DNA of 64,000 nt from Cupriavidus pampae. GTDB lineage: Bacteria; Pseudomonadota; Gammaproteobacteria; Burkholderiales; Burkholderiaceae. Positions 8,400 to 17,092 of this stretch are shown piece after piece. Location of the stretch: assembly GCF_914271485.1 (NCBI RefSeq), contig NZ_CAJZAG010000007.1, forward strand, positions 310,001 to 374,000. The letters are read 5' to 3'. The stretch's first letter is position 1, and each line of letters begins with the position of its first letter. The translations under genes and the position numbers were made by a program. The notes below the pieces were generated by a model. The model was not told the origin of the DNA. It ran no database searches and saw only the letters and a program-made list of their open reading frames with translations.

Positions 8400-9272
8400 A
8401 TGGCGTCACGTCCCTCGCCGGTGCAGCGCGCGCTCTCGGTACTGCGCGCGCTGTCCGACCCCGAAGTCCGCCGCATGAGCGATGTGGCGCGCGCCACCGG
8501 ACTCGATCCGGCCACCGCGTCACGCATGCTCGACATGCTTGTGCAGGAGGGCTTTGCCACGCGCGATGCGCGGCGCCATTACGGCATCGGCCCCGAGATC
8601 TTTCAGCTGGCCGATGTGGCGCAGCGTCGCGTCGATCTGCGCCAGCTCGCGCGGCCCGGGCTACTACGACTGGTGGAAGCGTTCGAGGACACCGCGGTGC
8701 TGACCGAGGCCAGCCACGGCGAAGCGGTGTGCTCGGACCTCGAACCGGGCACGCATGCCGTGCATGCGAACTACGTGACGGTGGGCACGCGCCGGCCGCT
8801 TGGCGTCGGCGCGGGCAGCCTCGCGGTACTCGCGTGGCTGCCGGCGGTCGAGCGCACGCGGCGCCTGCAACAGACCGCGCGCAAGCTCGTCAACTATCCG
8901 CGCCTGACCGCCGCGGCCATCGGCGGCGAGATCGATGCCGCGCACGCGCGCGGGCATGTGATGTTTCTCGACTGGGTCATCGATGGCATGGGCGGCATCG
9001 CGGTGCCGATTCTGGACTACGAGGGGCGGCCCATCGGTGCGCTCAGCGTGGCCGCGCTGAGCGCGCGTCTGCGCGCCAACGAAGCCGCGCTCGCGCGCCA
9101 GCTCAAACAGGAAGCGCGCGCCATCACCAGCGCGTGGACGCGCGCGGTGATGCCCGCGCGCGAGGCTCAACGCTTTGGTTCAGGCGCGCCGGGGCCGCGC
9201 AGCAGCGGCGCCAGCGCCTCGGGAATCTCCACTTCGAAGCGCAGGACCGCGCTGGCGAGCGCCTTGCCGTAG
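8400..9272 (+). CDS. IclR-family transcriptional regulator
   Basis: 290 aa regulator with an N-terminal winged HTH (VQRALSVLRALSD...MSDVARATGLDPATASRMLDML) and a C-terminal GAF-like IclR effector domain (MFLDWVIDGMGGIAVPILD, then ALSVAALSAR). The start is the ATG at 8400 after CGGAGGCCGCC. It is the last gene of the SDR-CoA-transferase operon, so it probably senses an intermediate. Its final 30 or so codons are Ser/Gly-rich, unlike the family, and overlap the convergent AtuA-like gene by more than 100 bases; this tail may be a by-product of the overlap. Confidence 0.86.
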   Translation: MASRPSPVQRALSVLRALSDPEVRRMSDVARATGLDPATASRMLDMLVQEGFATRDARRHYGIGPEIFQLADVAQRRVDLRQLARPGLLRLVEAFEDTAVLTEASHGEAVCSDLEPGTHAVHANYVTVGTRRPLGVGAGSLAVLAWLPAVERTRRLQQTARKLVNYPRLTAAAIGGEIDAAHARGHVMFLDWVIDGMGGIAVPILDYEGRPIGALSVAALSARLRANEAALARQLKQEARAITSAWTRAVMPAREAQRFGSGAPGPRSSGASASGISTSKRRTALASALP

Positions 9273-9532
9273 TTGTCGATGGCCAGGCTGCGCGACACAC
9301 CGCCGCCCAGCGCGCCATCGGCCACGAAGTTCAGCACCTTCAGGCCATCGACCTCATGGCGCGTGACCGCGCCCGTGATCAGCGTGCCGTAGTGCGCCTT
9401 GAATGCGGCGGCGGTCAGCTGCGTCTTGAGCAGCGGATAGAACTCGGGCGCGTAGGCAATGACGGCCGTGTTCGAGGTATTGCCTTTGTCGCCGGAGCGG
9501 GTATGCGCTACGCGGCGCAGTGGAACACGCAT
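9167..9532 (-). CDS. AtuA-like ferredoxin-fold domain protein (small subunit)
   Basis: 121 aa protein matching the C-terminal domain of AtuA-type acyclic terpene utilisation proteins (VPLRRVAHTRSGDKGNTSN at the start, then IAYAPEFYPLL). In many bacteria this domain is fused to the DUF1446 AtuA domain; here it is a separate gene 20 bases after it. The start at 9532 is chosen because AAGGAG sits at the right distance before it; an in-frame ATG at 9550 lies upstream of that RBS. Its exact role is unknown. Confidence 0.75.
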   Translation of the reverse strand: MRVPLRRVAHTRSGDKGNTSNTAVIAYAPEFYPLLKTQLTAAAFKAHYGTLITGAVTRHEVDGLKVLNFVADGALGGGVSRSLAIDNYGKALASAVLRFEVEIPEALAPLLRGPGAPEPKR

Positions 9533-9552
9533 CGGATTCTCCTTTGCCATGA

Positions 9553-10908
9553 TCAGACGAACTGCACATGAGAGGCGATCAGCGTGCGCGGCACCAGTGC
9601 CGACCACACGCCGATGATCTCGCGCGTGCGGTCCTGGTGCGGCACGCGCTTGCCTGTGGAAGCGAGGCCGCAGACCGCCATGCTGTCGATCTCGCGCCCC
9701 ACCTTGGCCGCTTCCGCGCGCGTGCGCGTGCGGGCAGCCACGCGCACGGCGATCTCGTTGGGCTCGCAGGCCGGCGCGGGGGAGGCCGCGCCATGCACGG
9801 CATTGACGCCCAGAAAATCGATACGCAGTTCTTCGGCGTCGAGCTTCGCCAGCGCGAAGCGTTCGGTCAGAATGGTCCTGGCCAGTTCGGCCTTGCCGAG
9901 GCAACCCGGGCCGGCGTAGAAGAACATATCCTCGCCGATATGGCCCTCGGTGCAGCCGAGCGAGACCTTGAGCGTATCGGTGCGCGGCAGGCCGCTCACA
10001 TGGCTGATGCGCACGCGATCGGGGCCGACCTGTTCGAGCCGCGCGGTGGAGAAATCCACGATCACATCGGGCGTGATGTAGCGGCGCGGGTCATGCACCT
10101 CGTAGAACATCTGCTCCTTGACGGTCTCGAGGTCGATGCGGCCGCCGGTGCCCGCCACCTTGGCAATGACCGCCGTGCCATCGGCCTCTACCTCCGCGAT
10201 CGGGAAGGCGAGGTTCCACGGTTCGGGCACATCCTTGTAGCCGGGGTCGCCAAAGTAGCCGCCGGTCACCTGCGCGCCGCATTCGAGCAGATGGCCGATC
10301 GCGCTGCCGCTGGCCAGTCGCGCCACATCGTCGGGGCTCCAGCCGAAATGATGAATCATCGGCGCGAGAAACAGCGAAGGGTCGGCCACGCGTCCGGTGA
10401 TCACGATCTGCGCGCCCGCGCGCAGCGCCTCGACAATCGGTGCCGCGCCCTCGTACGGTTCCGCGCTGATCAGCGTGTCCTTGAGCGTGGCCACCGGCTG
10501 GCCGCTTTCGAGCAGCGTCAGGTCGAGTTCGCAGATGCTCCTGGTCAGGTCGGTGGTCGTCACCGCGGCGATCTTCACGCCAGGCAGACCCAGTTCCTCG
10601 CAGAGTGCCGCCACGCGTTGCGCGGCCGCGAGCGGGTGGATCCATCCCTGATTGCTGACGATGCGCGTGCCGTTGGCGATGCAATGCGGCAGCACCGCGC
10701 GCATGCGTTCGTCGAGGTACGTGTCGTAGCCCGCGAACGATGGGTCGCGACGCTTGCGCACCTGCGCGGCGGAGACGGTGGCCTCGGCCATCGTCTCGAA
10801 GCACAGGTAGTCGAGCTTGCCGAGGCGCGCGGACAGCTCGGCTGGCTCGACGCGATCGCCCCACCAGCCCGAACCCGAGCCGATGCGCAGTATAGTTGTC
10901 TGGGTCAT
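9553..10908 (-). CDS. AtuA/DUF1446 family protein (acyclic terpene utilisation-like)
   Basis: 451 aa member of the AtuA (DUF1446) family. It begins with ILRIGSGSGWWGDRVEPA, has ETMAEATVSAAQVRK, and contains TGRVADPSLFLAPM. AtuA is genetically required for citronellol/geraniol and leucine-type branched-acid degradation in Pseudomonas, but its reaction is not settled. With the small protein downstream it would make the complete two-domain unit. The operon order is Bug receptor, AtuA, AtuA-small, opposite to the CoA-transferase operon, so the two operons may serve one branched or cyclic acid pathway. Confidence 0.82.
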   Translation of the reverse strand: MTQTTILRIGSGSGWWGDRVEPAELSARLGKLDYLCFETMAEATVSAAQVRKRRDPSFAGYDTYLDERMRAVLPHCIANGTRIVSNQGWIHPLAAAQRVAALCEELGLPGVKIAAVTTTDLTRSICELDLTLLESGQPVATLKDTLISAEPYEGAAPIVEALRAGAQIVITGRVADPSLFLAPMIHHFGWSPDDVARLASGSAIGHLLECGAQVTGGYFGDPGYKDVPEPWNLAFPIAEVEADGTAVIAKVAGTGGRIDLETVKEQMFYEVHDPRRYITPDVIVDFSTARLEQVGPDRVRISHVSGLPRTDTLKVSLGCTEGHIGEDMFFYAGPGCLGKAELARTILTERFALAKLDAEELRIDFLGVNAVHGAASPAPACEPNEIAVRVAARTRTRAEAAKVGREIDSMAVCGLASTGKRVPHQDRTREIIGVWSALVPRTLIASHVQFV

Positions 10909-10940
10909 GACGTTTTTGCCTTTGCTTGCTGCGCTTTAAC

Positions 10941-11942
10941 TCATTGCGCCTTGATATTGGCCGTGCGAATCACGCGCGACCACTTCTCGGTGTCGCCGCT
11001 GATCTCCCTGGCGAATGCCGCCGACCCTTCACCACCGGGTTCCGCGCCAAGTTGTTCGATACGCAGGCGCACGTCGGGCATCGCCAGTACCTTGTCCACG
11101 GCCTGCTGCAATTGCCGCACGCGCTCCGGCGGCGTGCCGGCCGGCGCCAGCAGACCAAACCACGAGTTCACTTCGTAGCCGGGCAGTCCCGACTCGCGCA
11201 CCGTCGGCACCGACGGCAGCACCGACGCGCGCTTGGTACTGGTCACCGCGAGCGCCTTGACCTTGCCAGCCTGAATCTGTGCCAGCGCGGATGGCAGGTT
11301 GTCGAACATCAGGTTGACCTGTCCCGCGAGCAGATCCGTCATGGCCGGCGCCGCGCCCTTGTACGGCACGTGCTGCATGGTCGTGCCGGCCATGATGTTC
11401 AGCAGCTCTCCCGACAGATGCGGCGATCCGCCCGTGCTGGTCGAGGCGTAATTGATCTTGCCGGGCTCGCGCTTGGCCAGCGTGATCAGCTCGCCGATCG
11501 AATGCGCATTGAGCGTGCTGTTGATCAGTAGCACATTGGGCGAGTTGGCCACCAGCGTGACCGGTGTGAAGTCCTTCGCGCTGTCGTACGGCATGCGTGC
11601 GTAGATAAACTGGTTGGTCACCTGTGTGCCGAGCGTGCCCATCAGCAGCGTGTAGCCATCGGGCGCGCTGCGCGCGACCGCTTCCGCGCCGATATTGCCG
11701 CCCGCGCCGGGACGGTTGTCGACCACGATCGACTGGCCGAGCACCTCGCCGGTCTTCTGCGCGATGAGCCGCGCCAGGATGTCGGTGGTCCCACCGGGTG
11801 TGAATGGCACCACGAGCCGCAGCGGCTTGGACGGAAACGTCTCCGCCGCACGGGCCGGCGTGGCACTCAGCACGAAGGTAGCGCATGCCAGCGCGGCAAA
11901 GGGCAGGGCAGTCAGCAGACGCTGACGCGGGAAGGCTTTCAT
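10941..11942 (-). CDS. Bug-family tripartite tricarboxylate transporter receptor
   Basis: 333 aa periplasmic receptor. A Sec signal peptide of about 32 residues ends at ATPARA|AE. The mature protein has FPSKPLRLVVPFTPGG..D, DNRPGAGGNIG and YKGAAPAMTDLLAGQ, all Bug/TctC hallmarks. It is first in the minus-strand operon with AtuA, so its ligand is probably a carboxylate used by that pathway. No TctA/TctB subunits are present in the window. It is only moderately like the first Bug protein (1231), which uses a Tat-type signal. Confidence 0.9.
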   Translation of the reverse strand: MKAFPRQRLLTALPFAALACATFVLSATPARAAETFPSKPLRLVVPFTPGGTTDILARLIAQKTGEVLGQSIVVDNRPGAGGNIGAEAVARSAPDGYTLLMGTLGTQVTNQFIYARMPYDSAKDFTPVTLVANSPNVLLINSTLNAHSIGELITLAKREPGKINYASTSTGGSPHLSGELLNIMAGTTMQHVPYKGAAPAMTDLLAGQVNLMFDNLPSALAQIQAGKVKALAVTSTKRASVLPSVPTVRESGLPGYEVNSWFGLLAPAGTPPERVRQLQQAVDKVLAMPDVRLRIEQLGAEPGGEGSAAFAREISGDTEKWSRVIRTANIKAQ

Positions 11943-12055
11943 CGGACGGTCTCCTGAGGCGCGCGCGGTGCGTGCCCGCTATGGTTTCGTTTAGGGAAAC
12001 TCTGTGCGGCACATGGTAGGAAGCCGCCGGAAACACCGTCAATCAAAAGGCCTAT

Positions 12056-12074
12056 ATTTTCATTGGATGAAAAT
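12056..12074. promoter_or_regulatory. AT-rich palindrome between Bug receptor and P450 genes
   Basis: ATTTTCAT, three bases, ATGAAAAT: a perfect 8-bp inverted repeat in an otherwise GC-rich divergent intergenic region. It could be an operator or part of an AT-rich promoter. The binder is unknown. Confidence 0.4.
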
Positions 12075-12194
12075 CCTGCGACGCCGGCCACCGGGCGCGC
12101 CTTTCTCCCGCAAACGCGTCGTATTTGAAAACACCGGTCGGCATCGCTCCCTAGAATTCCCCCCCAAAGGAGGATAGCCCCGCGACTTATCCGC

Positions 12195-13424
12195 GTGGCG
12201 GCGCATGAAATGAAACTGAGCGATCTGTCGACCCCCGAGTTTTTCGAGAATCCGTACGCGCTGTATGAGCAGTTGCGCAACGGCGAGGCTTTGCACTATC
12301 TGGCGCCCAATCTGGCCATGACCGCGAGCTTTCCGCTGATCGAGGCGATGTTCACCGACCGCCGGTTCGGCAAGACGTTTCTTGCGGGCGTGCGTGCGCG
12401 CTATGGCGAGGAGGGGCTGGAGCAGCCGGTGTTTCAGGGGCTGAGCCGCATGTTCCTGTTTATGAATCCGCCGATGCACACGCGGCTGCGCGCGCTGGCG
12501 ACCAAGGCCTTCAGCGGTCGCAATATCGAATCGCTGCGCGAGCTCTCGCAGTCGGCGACGGACCAACTAATCGATGCGTTTCCGGCGGAGGGTGAGTTCG
12601 ACCTGATGAAGGACCTCGCTACGCCGCTGCCAGTGTCGATCATCTGCCGTCTGCTCGACATTCCGGTGGCGGACGGCCTGCGCCTGGGCGCGGCCGCGAC
12701 CACGGTGACCACCGTGCTCGATGTGGCGCCGCTCGCGCCGGATCGGCTCGCGGATGCCAACGCGGCGGCCGAGGAGCTGGAAGCGTACTTCCGCGACGTG
12801 GTGATCCGGCGACGCGAGGCACCGGGCACCGACCTCGTGTCGGCGTTCGTCACGTCCGAGGTCGATGGCGATCGGCTCAGCGATGACGAGGTGATCTCGC
12901 AGATCGTGCTGCTGTTCGTGGCCGGCCACGAGACCACGTCGAACATGATCGGCAACGCGCTGCTCGCGCTGTTCCGACATCCGGAGCAGCTCGCCAAGCT
13001 CAAGGCCAATCTGTCGCTGATGCCGCAGGCGGTGGCCGAATGCCTGCGTTATGACGCCTCGGTGCAGACCATGACGCGCGCGGCGCTGGAAGACGCCACC
13101 ATCGACGGCGTCACGATTCCGCGCGGCACCCTCGTGTTCATGATGCTCGGCGCTGCCAACCGCGATCCGGCGCGCTTTGCCAACGCGGACCGCCTCGACA
13201 TCACGCGTGCCGATGCCGGCAAGCAGATCGCGTTCGGTGGCGGCATCCACTATTGCCTGGGCGTGCGGCTGGCCCAGCTGGAAATGGAGATCGCGCTGAC
13301 CACGTTGCTGCGCCGCGTGCCGGATCTGGCGCTGAAGGACGTCGTCAATGCGCAGTGGCGTCGGCACAGCAATCTCCGTGGCTTGCAGGCGCTGCCGGCC
13401 ACCCGCGCTCCGATCACTGCCTGA
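12195..13424 (+). CDS. cytochrome P450
   Basis: 409 aa soluble bacterial class I P450. The I-helix oxygen-activation motif AGHETT, the K-helix ExxR (ECLR) and the heme loop FGGGIHYCLG with its Cys ligand are all intact, so it should be active. It needs a ferredoxin and reductase from elsewhere in the genome. The predicted GTG start at 12195 lies about 18 bases after AAAGGAGGA; an ATG at 12210 is the alternative. The substrate is unknown. It stands alone between a divergent Bug receptor operon and the molybdoenzyme cluster, with a terminator behind it. Confidence 0.92.
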   Translation: MAAHEMKLSDLSTPEFFENPYALYEQLRNGEALHYLAPNLAMTASFPLIEAMFTDRRFGKTFLAGVRARYGEEGLEQPVFQGLSRMFLFMNPPMHTRLRALATKAFSGRNIESLRELSQSATDQLIDAFPAEGEFDLMKDLATPLPVSIICRLLDIPVADGLRLGAAATTVTTVLDVAPLAPDRLADANAAAEELEAYFRDVVIRRREAPGTDLVSAFVTSEVDGDRLSDDEVISQIVLLFVAGHETTSNMIGNALLALFRHPEQLAKLKANLSLMPQAVAECLRYDASVQTMTRAALEDATIDGVTIPRGTLVFMMLGAANRDPARFANADRLDITRADAGKQIAFGGGIHYCLGVRLAQLEMEIALTTLLRRVPDLALKDVVNAQWRRHSNLRGLQALPATRAPITA

Positions 13425-13429
13425 GCCAC

Positions 13430-13466
13430 TTCGTCTCTTCGTCTCTTCGTCTTTTCGTCTCTTCGT
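13430..13466. repeat. 8-bp tandem repeat (TCGTCTCT-like)
   Basis: Four to five head-to-tail copies of TCGTCTCT, one with a single change, directly after the P450 stop codon. It is a simple sequence repeat that may vary in copy number; no function is evident. Confidence 0.8.
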
Positions 13467-13475
13467 TGCTTGCAG

Positions 13476-13510
13476 CGGGGCAGCCGTCGTCGGGTCGGTT
13501 GCCCCGTTTT
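13476..13510 (+). terminator. intrinsic terminator after P450
   Basis: A CGGGGCAGCC stem pairs with GGTTGCCCCG across an 11-base loop and is followed by TTTT. It lies 50 bases downstream of the P450 stop. Confidence 0.65.
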
Positions 13511-13513
13511 GGT

Positions 13514-13579
13514 GAGTACAGTTAGCGTTAATATATGCCTTAAGAAGCATTTATGAGCGTGCACTGCACAACTGTACTC
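13514..13579. promoter_or_regulatory. spaced perfect inverted repeat upstream of the YdeP-like gene
   Basis: GAGTACAGTT at 13514-13523 and its exact complement AACTGTACTC at 13570-13579 flank an AT-rich 46-base segment. A third partial copy (AGTACAG) is at about 13589. The spacing and symmetry fit two operator sites on either side of a promoter. Regulation of the molybdoenzyme gene at 13695 is inferred. Confidence 0.5.
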
Positions 13580-13694
13580 CTCCGCGCCAGTACAGTCTGT
13601 GTGCTCCCCACACCCCTCCCGTCCCATAGGCTACTTCCCGTGACGTGGCGCCGAATCGGGCTCCGCGCGCGAGTTCGAGGAAGTCGCCCCCGTT

Positions 13695-16007
13695 ATGAGC
13701 ACCACCCCAGAAAAGGGCCATGTGGCCCCGTACACGCACCCGGCCGGCGGCTGGGGTGCCCTGAAATACGTCGCCGTCAATCTGATCAAAGAGAAGGTGG
13801 CCGGCGGCAAGTACAAGCTGCTGTTCAAGCAGAACCAGCCGGATGGCTTCGATTGCCCCGGTTGTGCCTGGCCCGACCGCCAGCACGCCTCGACGTTCGA
13901 GTTCTGCGAGAACGGCGTCAAGGCGGTGGCCGCGGAGGCGACCAGCAAGCGCGTGACCCCGGCGTTCTTCGCGCAGCATACGGTCACCGAACTGCTCAAG
14001 CAGTCGGACTACGAGCTCGAGCAGCATGGCCGGCTCACGCACCCGATGGTCTACGACAAGCAGACCGACAAATACGTCCCGATCGCATGGAACGACGCGT
14101 TCCAGTTGATTGCGCATCATCTGAAGAAGCAGCCGAACCCTGACGCCGCCACGTTCTATACGTCGGGCCGCGCCAGCAACGAAGCCGCGTTCCTGTTCCA
14201 GTTGTTCGTGCGCATGTACGGCACCAACAATTTCCCGGACTGCTCGAACATGTGCCACGAGGCCACCAGCCGCGGCTTGCCGTTGACGGTAGGCGTGGGC
14301 AAGGCCACGGTGCTGCTCGATGACTTCGAGCACGCCGACACGATCATGATCTTCGGGCAGAACCCGGCGACCAATCACCCGCGCATGCTCGGCGAGCTGC
14401 GCGAGGCGGCGCGCCGTGGCACCACGATCGTCTCGATCAACCCGCTCAAGGAGCGCGGCCTGCAGCGTTTTGCCAGCCCGCAGCACCCGGCCGAAATGCT
14501 CACGGGTTCGAGCACGCAGATCGCCTCGATGTTCGTGACGCCCAAGCTGGCCGGCGACTTCGCGCTGATCAAGGGTCTGGGCAAGCGAGTGATCGAGCTC
14601 GACGATGCGGCCATCGCGGCCGGCACGAAACGCGTGATCGATGTGGACTTCATCGAGGCCCATACCTCGGGCTTCGACGCCTTTATCGACGACCTGCGCG
14701 CCGAGAGCTGGGCCGATATCGTGGCCGAGTCGGGCGTGTCGCGCGAGGACATCGACGCGTGGACGGATGTGTACGTCAAGGGCGAACGCGTGATCGCGTG
14801 CTGGGGCATGGGTATCACCCAACACAAGAACTCGGTCGCCACGATTCAGATGCTGTCCAACGTGATGATGCTGCGCGGCAATATCGGCCGCACCGGCGCG
14901 GGCCTGATGCCCGTGCGCGGGCATTCGAACGTGCAGGGCGATCGTACCGTCGGCATCGAGGAGCAGCCGAGCGAGGACTTCCTGAACCGTCTGGGTCAGG
15001 TGTTCGACTTCGAGCCGCCGCGTCATCACGGCCAGGATGTGGTGGGTGCGATTCAGGCCATGCTCGACGGTCGCACCAAGGTCTTTATCGGCCTGGGCGG
15101 TAACTTCGCGATGGCCACGCCGGATACGCCGCGCACGTGGCAGGCCCTGCGTAACTGCGACCTCGTGGTCAATATCGCGACCAAGCTGAACCGCAGCCAT
15201 CTGATCATGGACGGCGACGCGCTGGTGCTGCCGACCATGGGCCGTACCGAGATCGACCTGCAGGAAGGCGTGGCGCAGGGCGTGACGGTGGAGGACTCGG
15301 TCTGCATGGTCCATATGTCGTACGGCATGAACAAGCCGGCGTCGCCGGACCTGATGTCCGAGACCGCGATCGTGGCCGGCATGGCCGCCGCCACGCTGGG
15401 TTCGGCCAAGGTGGACTGGAAGTGGTATGCACGCGACTACAGCCGCATTCGCGACGCCATCGAGAAGGTGATTCCGGGCTTCGAGGACTACAACGAGCGC
15501 GTGGCACAGCCGGGCGGCTTCCACCTGACGCCCGCGTCGCGCAACCGCATCTGGCGCACCGATTCGGGCAAGGCCACGTTCCTCGTGCATGCGATCGACA
15601 AGGACACCCCGATCAAGCGCGCGCGGGAGAAGTACGGCAAGGACCTGATGGTCATGATGACCACGCGTTCGCACGACCAGTACAACACCACGATCTACGG
15701 CCTCGACGACCGTTATCGCGGCGTGTTCGGGCTGCGCCGCGTGGTGTTTATCAACGCCGCCGATCGCGAGCGCCTCGGTTTTGCCGCGGGCGAGCGCGTG
15801 GACGTGACGAGCGTGTGGGATGACGGCATCGAGCGTCATGCGCAGGACTTCCTGCTCGTGGACTACGACATTCCGGCGGGCTGCCTGGGCGCGTATTACC
15901 CGGAAACCAACCCGCTGGTGCCGCTCGAGAGCATTGGCGACCGCTCGGGCACGCCGACCTCCAAGTCGATCCCGGTGCTGCTGAGCCGCGCGGCGTTGCA
16001 GGGCTGA
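13695..16007 (+). CDS. FdhF/YdeP-family molybdopterin oxidoreductase
   Basis: 770 aa cytoplasmic molybdoenzyme of the YdeP branch of the formate dehydrogenase alpha/DMSO reductase superfamily. The N-terminus has DCPGCAWPD..., the cysteine-bearing signature typical of YdeP. The middle has WGMGITQHKN and the GN.GR.GAGLMPVRGHSNVQGDR bis-MGD segment. The C-terminal domain (residues about 640-760) is the molybdopterin dinucleotide-binding barrel. No in-frame TGA codon that could encode selenocysteine interrupts it. YdeP is linked to acid resistance in E. coli, but its substrate is unknown. fdhD, moaB and a MoeA homologue follow on the same strand as a maturation set. Confidence 0.88.
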   Translation: MSTTPEKGHVAPYTHPAGGWGALKYVAVNLIKEKVAGGKYKLLFKQNQPDGFDCPGCAWPDRQHASTFEFCENGVKAVAAEATSKRVTPAFFAQHTVTELLKQSDYELEQHGRLTHPMVYDKQTDKYVPIAWNDAFQLIAHHLKKQPNPDAATFYTSGRASNEAAFLFQLFVRMYGTNNFPDCSNMCHEATSRGLPLTVGVGKATVLLDDFEHADTIMIFGQNPATNHPRMLGELREAARRGTTIVSINPLKERGLQRFASPQHPAEMLTGSSTQIASMFVTPKLAGDFALIKGLGKRVIELDDAAIAAGTKRVIDVDFIEAHTSGFDAFIDDLRAESWADIVAESGVSREDIDAWTDVYVKGERVIACWGMGITQHKNSVATIQMLSNVMMLRGNIGRTGAGLMPVRGHSNVQGDRTVGIEEQPSEDFLNRLGQVFDFEPPRHHGQDVVGAIQAMLDGRTKVFIGLGGNFAMATPDTPRTWQALRNCDLVVNIATKLNRSHLIMDGDALVLPTMGRTEIDLQEGVAQGVTVEDSVCMVHMSYGMNKPASPDLMSETAIVAGMAAATLGSAKVDWKWYARDYSRIRDAIEKVIPGFEDYNERVAQPGGFHLTPASRNRIWRTDSGKATFLVHAIDKDTPIKRAREKYGKDLMVMMTTRSHDQYNTTIYGLDDRYRGVFGLRRVVFINAADRERLGFAAGERVDVTSVWDDGIERHAQDFLLVDYDIPAGCLGAYYPETNPLVPLESIGDRSGTPTSKSIPVLLSRAALQG

Positions 16008-16028
16008 CGCGTTTTTAGCGTTTTGATG

Positions 16029-16071
16029 GCGGCCGCTTGTACGCCCGATGCTGTCATCGGGCGGCGGCCGC
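16029..16071 (+). other. nested RNA hairpin between the molybdoenzyme gene and fdhD
   Basis: An outer stem GCGGCCGC/GCGGCCGC encloses a perfect inner stem GCCCGATG-ctgt-CATCGGGC. No T-tract follows, so it is more likely an mRNA-stability or attenuation structure than a terminator. Confidence 0.5.
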
Positions 16072-16117
16072 GCAACTGTATGCCTCCCGATTCGGCAAGG
16101 TCGGATAACATGGCTCC

Positions 16118-17077
16118 ATGCTTTCAGCGTGCGAGAACCTAATGACTCCTGCCGAACCGACCATCCCACCGACTTCCGCCCCCGCCAATTCGGCAACCCC
16201 GGCGGCCACCCCGGCCACTTTGGCCGATGTTGCCGCCGATGTTGCCGCCGATGAGCGCGCCGGCTATGTCGCGCGCGAAATCGTCCGCCACAAGGCCGGC
16301 GTGGCCACCGAGGCCGTGGACAACGTGGCCGAGGAAGTGCCGGTCGCGCTGGTCTACAACGATATTTCCCATGCCGTGATGATGGCGACGCCGCGCGACC
16401 TCGAGGCGTTCGCGATCGGCTTCTCGCTGACCGAAGGCATTGTCGATAGCGTGTCCGAGATCTACGACATCGATGTCGTGGAAGGCTGCGACAGCTACGA
16501 AGTGCAGATGCGGATCAGTCAGCGCGCGTTCATGGCGATGAAGGATCATCGGCGGGCCATGGCCGGCCGCACGGGCTGCGGCGTCTGCGGCATCGAGAGC
16601 ATCGAGCTGCTCGATCTGCAGCCAGTGCCGATTGCCACGCCGCGCGCGCCGCTGGTGCCCACGCGCGACATGATCGAACGCGCCGCCGCGGAACTGCCGG
16701 CCTGGCAAACGCTGATGCGCGCCACCGGCGGCGTGCACGCGGCCGCCTGGTGCGGCGCCGATGGCGCGGTGCGTCATGTGTTCGAAGATGTGGGCCGGCA
16801 CAACGGCCTGGACAAGCTGATCGGCCATCTGGCCAGCGAGCGCGTGCCGCTCGACGATGGCTTCGTGTTTCTGTCGAGCCGCGCCAGCTACGAGCTGGTA
16901 CGCAAGGCCGCGCGCATGAACATCCAGATGGTGGCCACGATCTCGGCGCCGACCTCGCTGGCGATTCGCATTGCCGAAACCGCCAAGGTGCGGCTGCTGA
17001 GCTTCTGCCGCAAGGATGGCTACGTCGAATACACGGGGCGGGGTAGCCAACCCTCTGATCCCGAGTCCGGGCACTGA
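16118..17077 (+). CDS. fdhD: formate dehydrogenase accessory sulfurtransferase FdhD
   Basis: 319 aa. FdhD passes sulfur from a cysteine desulfurase to Mo-bis-MGD, which is needed for formate dehydrogenase-like enzymes to be active. The loop GCGVCGIES (near residue 150) carries the two essential cysteines. FEDVGRHNGLDKLIG and the LSSRASYELV...ISAPTSLAI segments are typical of the family. The first 60 or so residues are Ala/Pro-rich and not conserved, so the ATG at 16142 is an equally good start. Placement between the YdeP-type enzyme and moaB supports a role in activating that enzyme. Confidence 0.92.
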   Translation: MLSACENLMTPAEPTIPPTSAPANSATPAATPATLADVAADVAADERAGYVAREIVRHKAGVATEAVDNVAEEVPVALVYNDISHAVMMATPRDLEAFAIGFSLTEGIVDSVSEIYDIDVVEGCDSYEVQMRISQRAFMAMKDHRRAMAGRTGCGVCGIESIELLDLQPVPIATPRAPLVPTRDMIERAAAELPAWQTLMRATGGVHAAAWCGADGAVRHVFEDVGRHNGLDKLIGHLASERVPLDDGFVFLSSRASYELVRKAARMNIQMVATISAPTSLAIRIAETAKVRLLSFCRKDGYVEYTGRGSQPSDPESGH

Positions 17078-17092
17078 CACAGGAGTCGCACG

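Noticed and set aside
5869-8523. 884-codon minus-strand frame opposite the ACAD/kinase/CoA-transferase genes
   Set aside because: Composition is that of an antisense shadow, and the plus strand has five well-supported genes.
9568-11178. 536-codon plus-strand frame opposite AtuA
   Set aside because: Low-complexity Arg/Ala/Gly translation; the opposite strand encodes AtuA and a Bug receptor.
13551-16196. Long minus-strand open frame of 881 codons opposite the YdeP-type gene
   Set aside because: It is rich in Arg, His and Ala with no domain, and mirrors the codon bias of the plus-strand gene, which has clear motifs.
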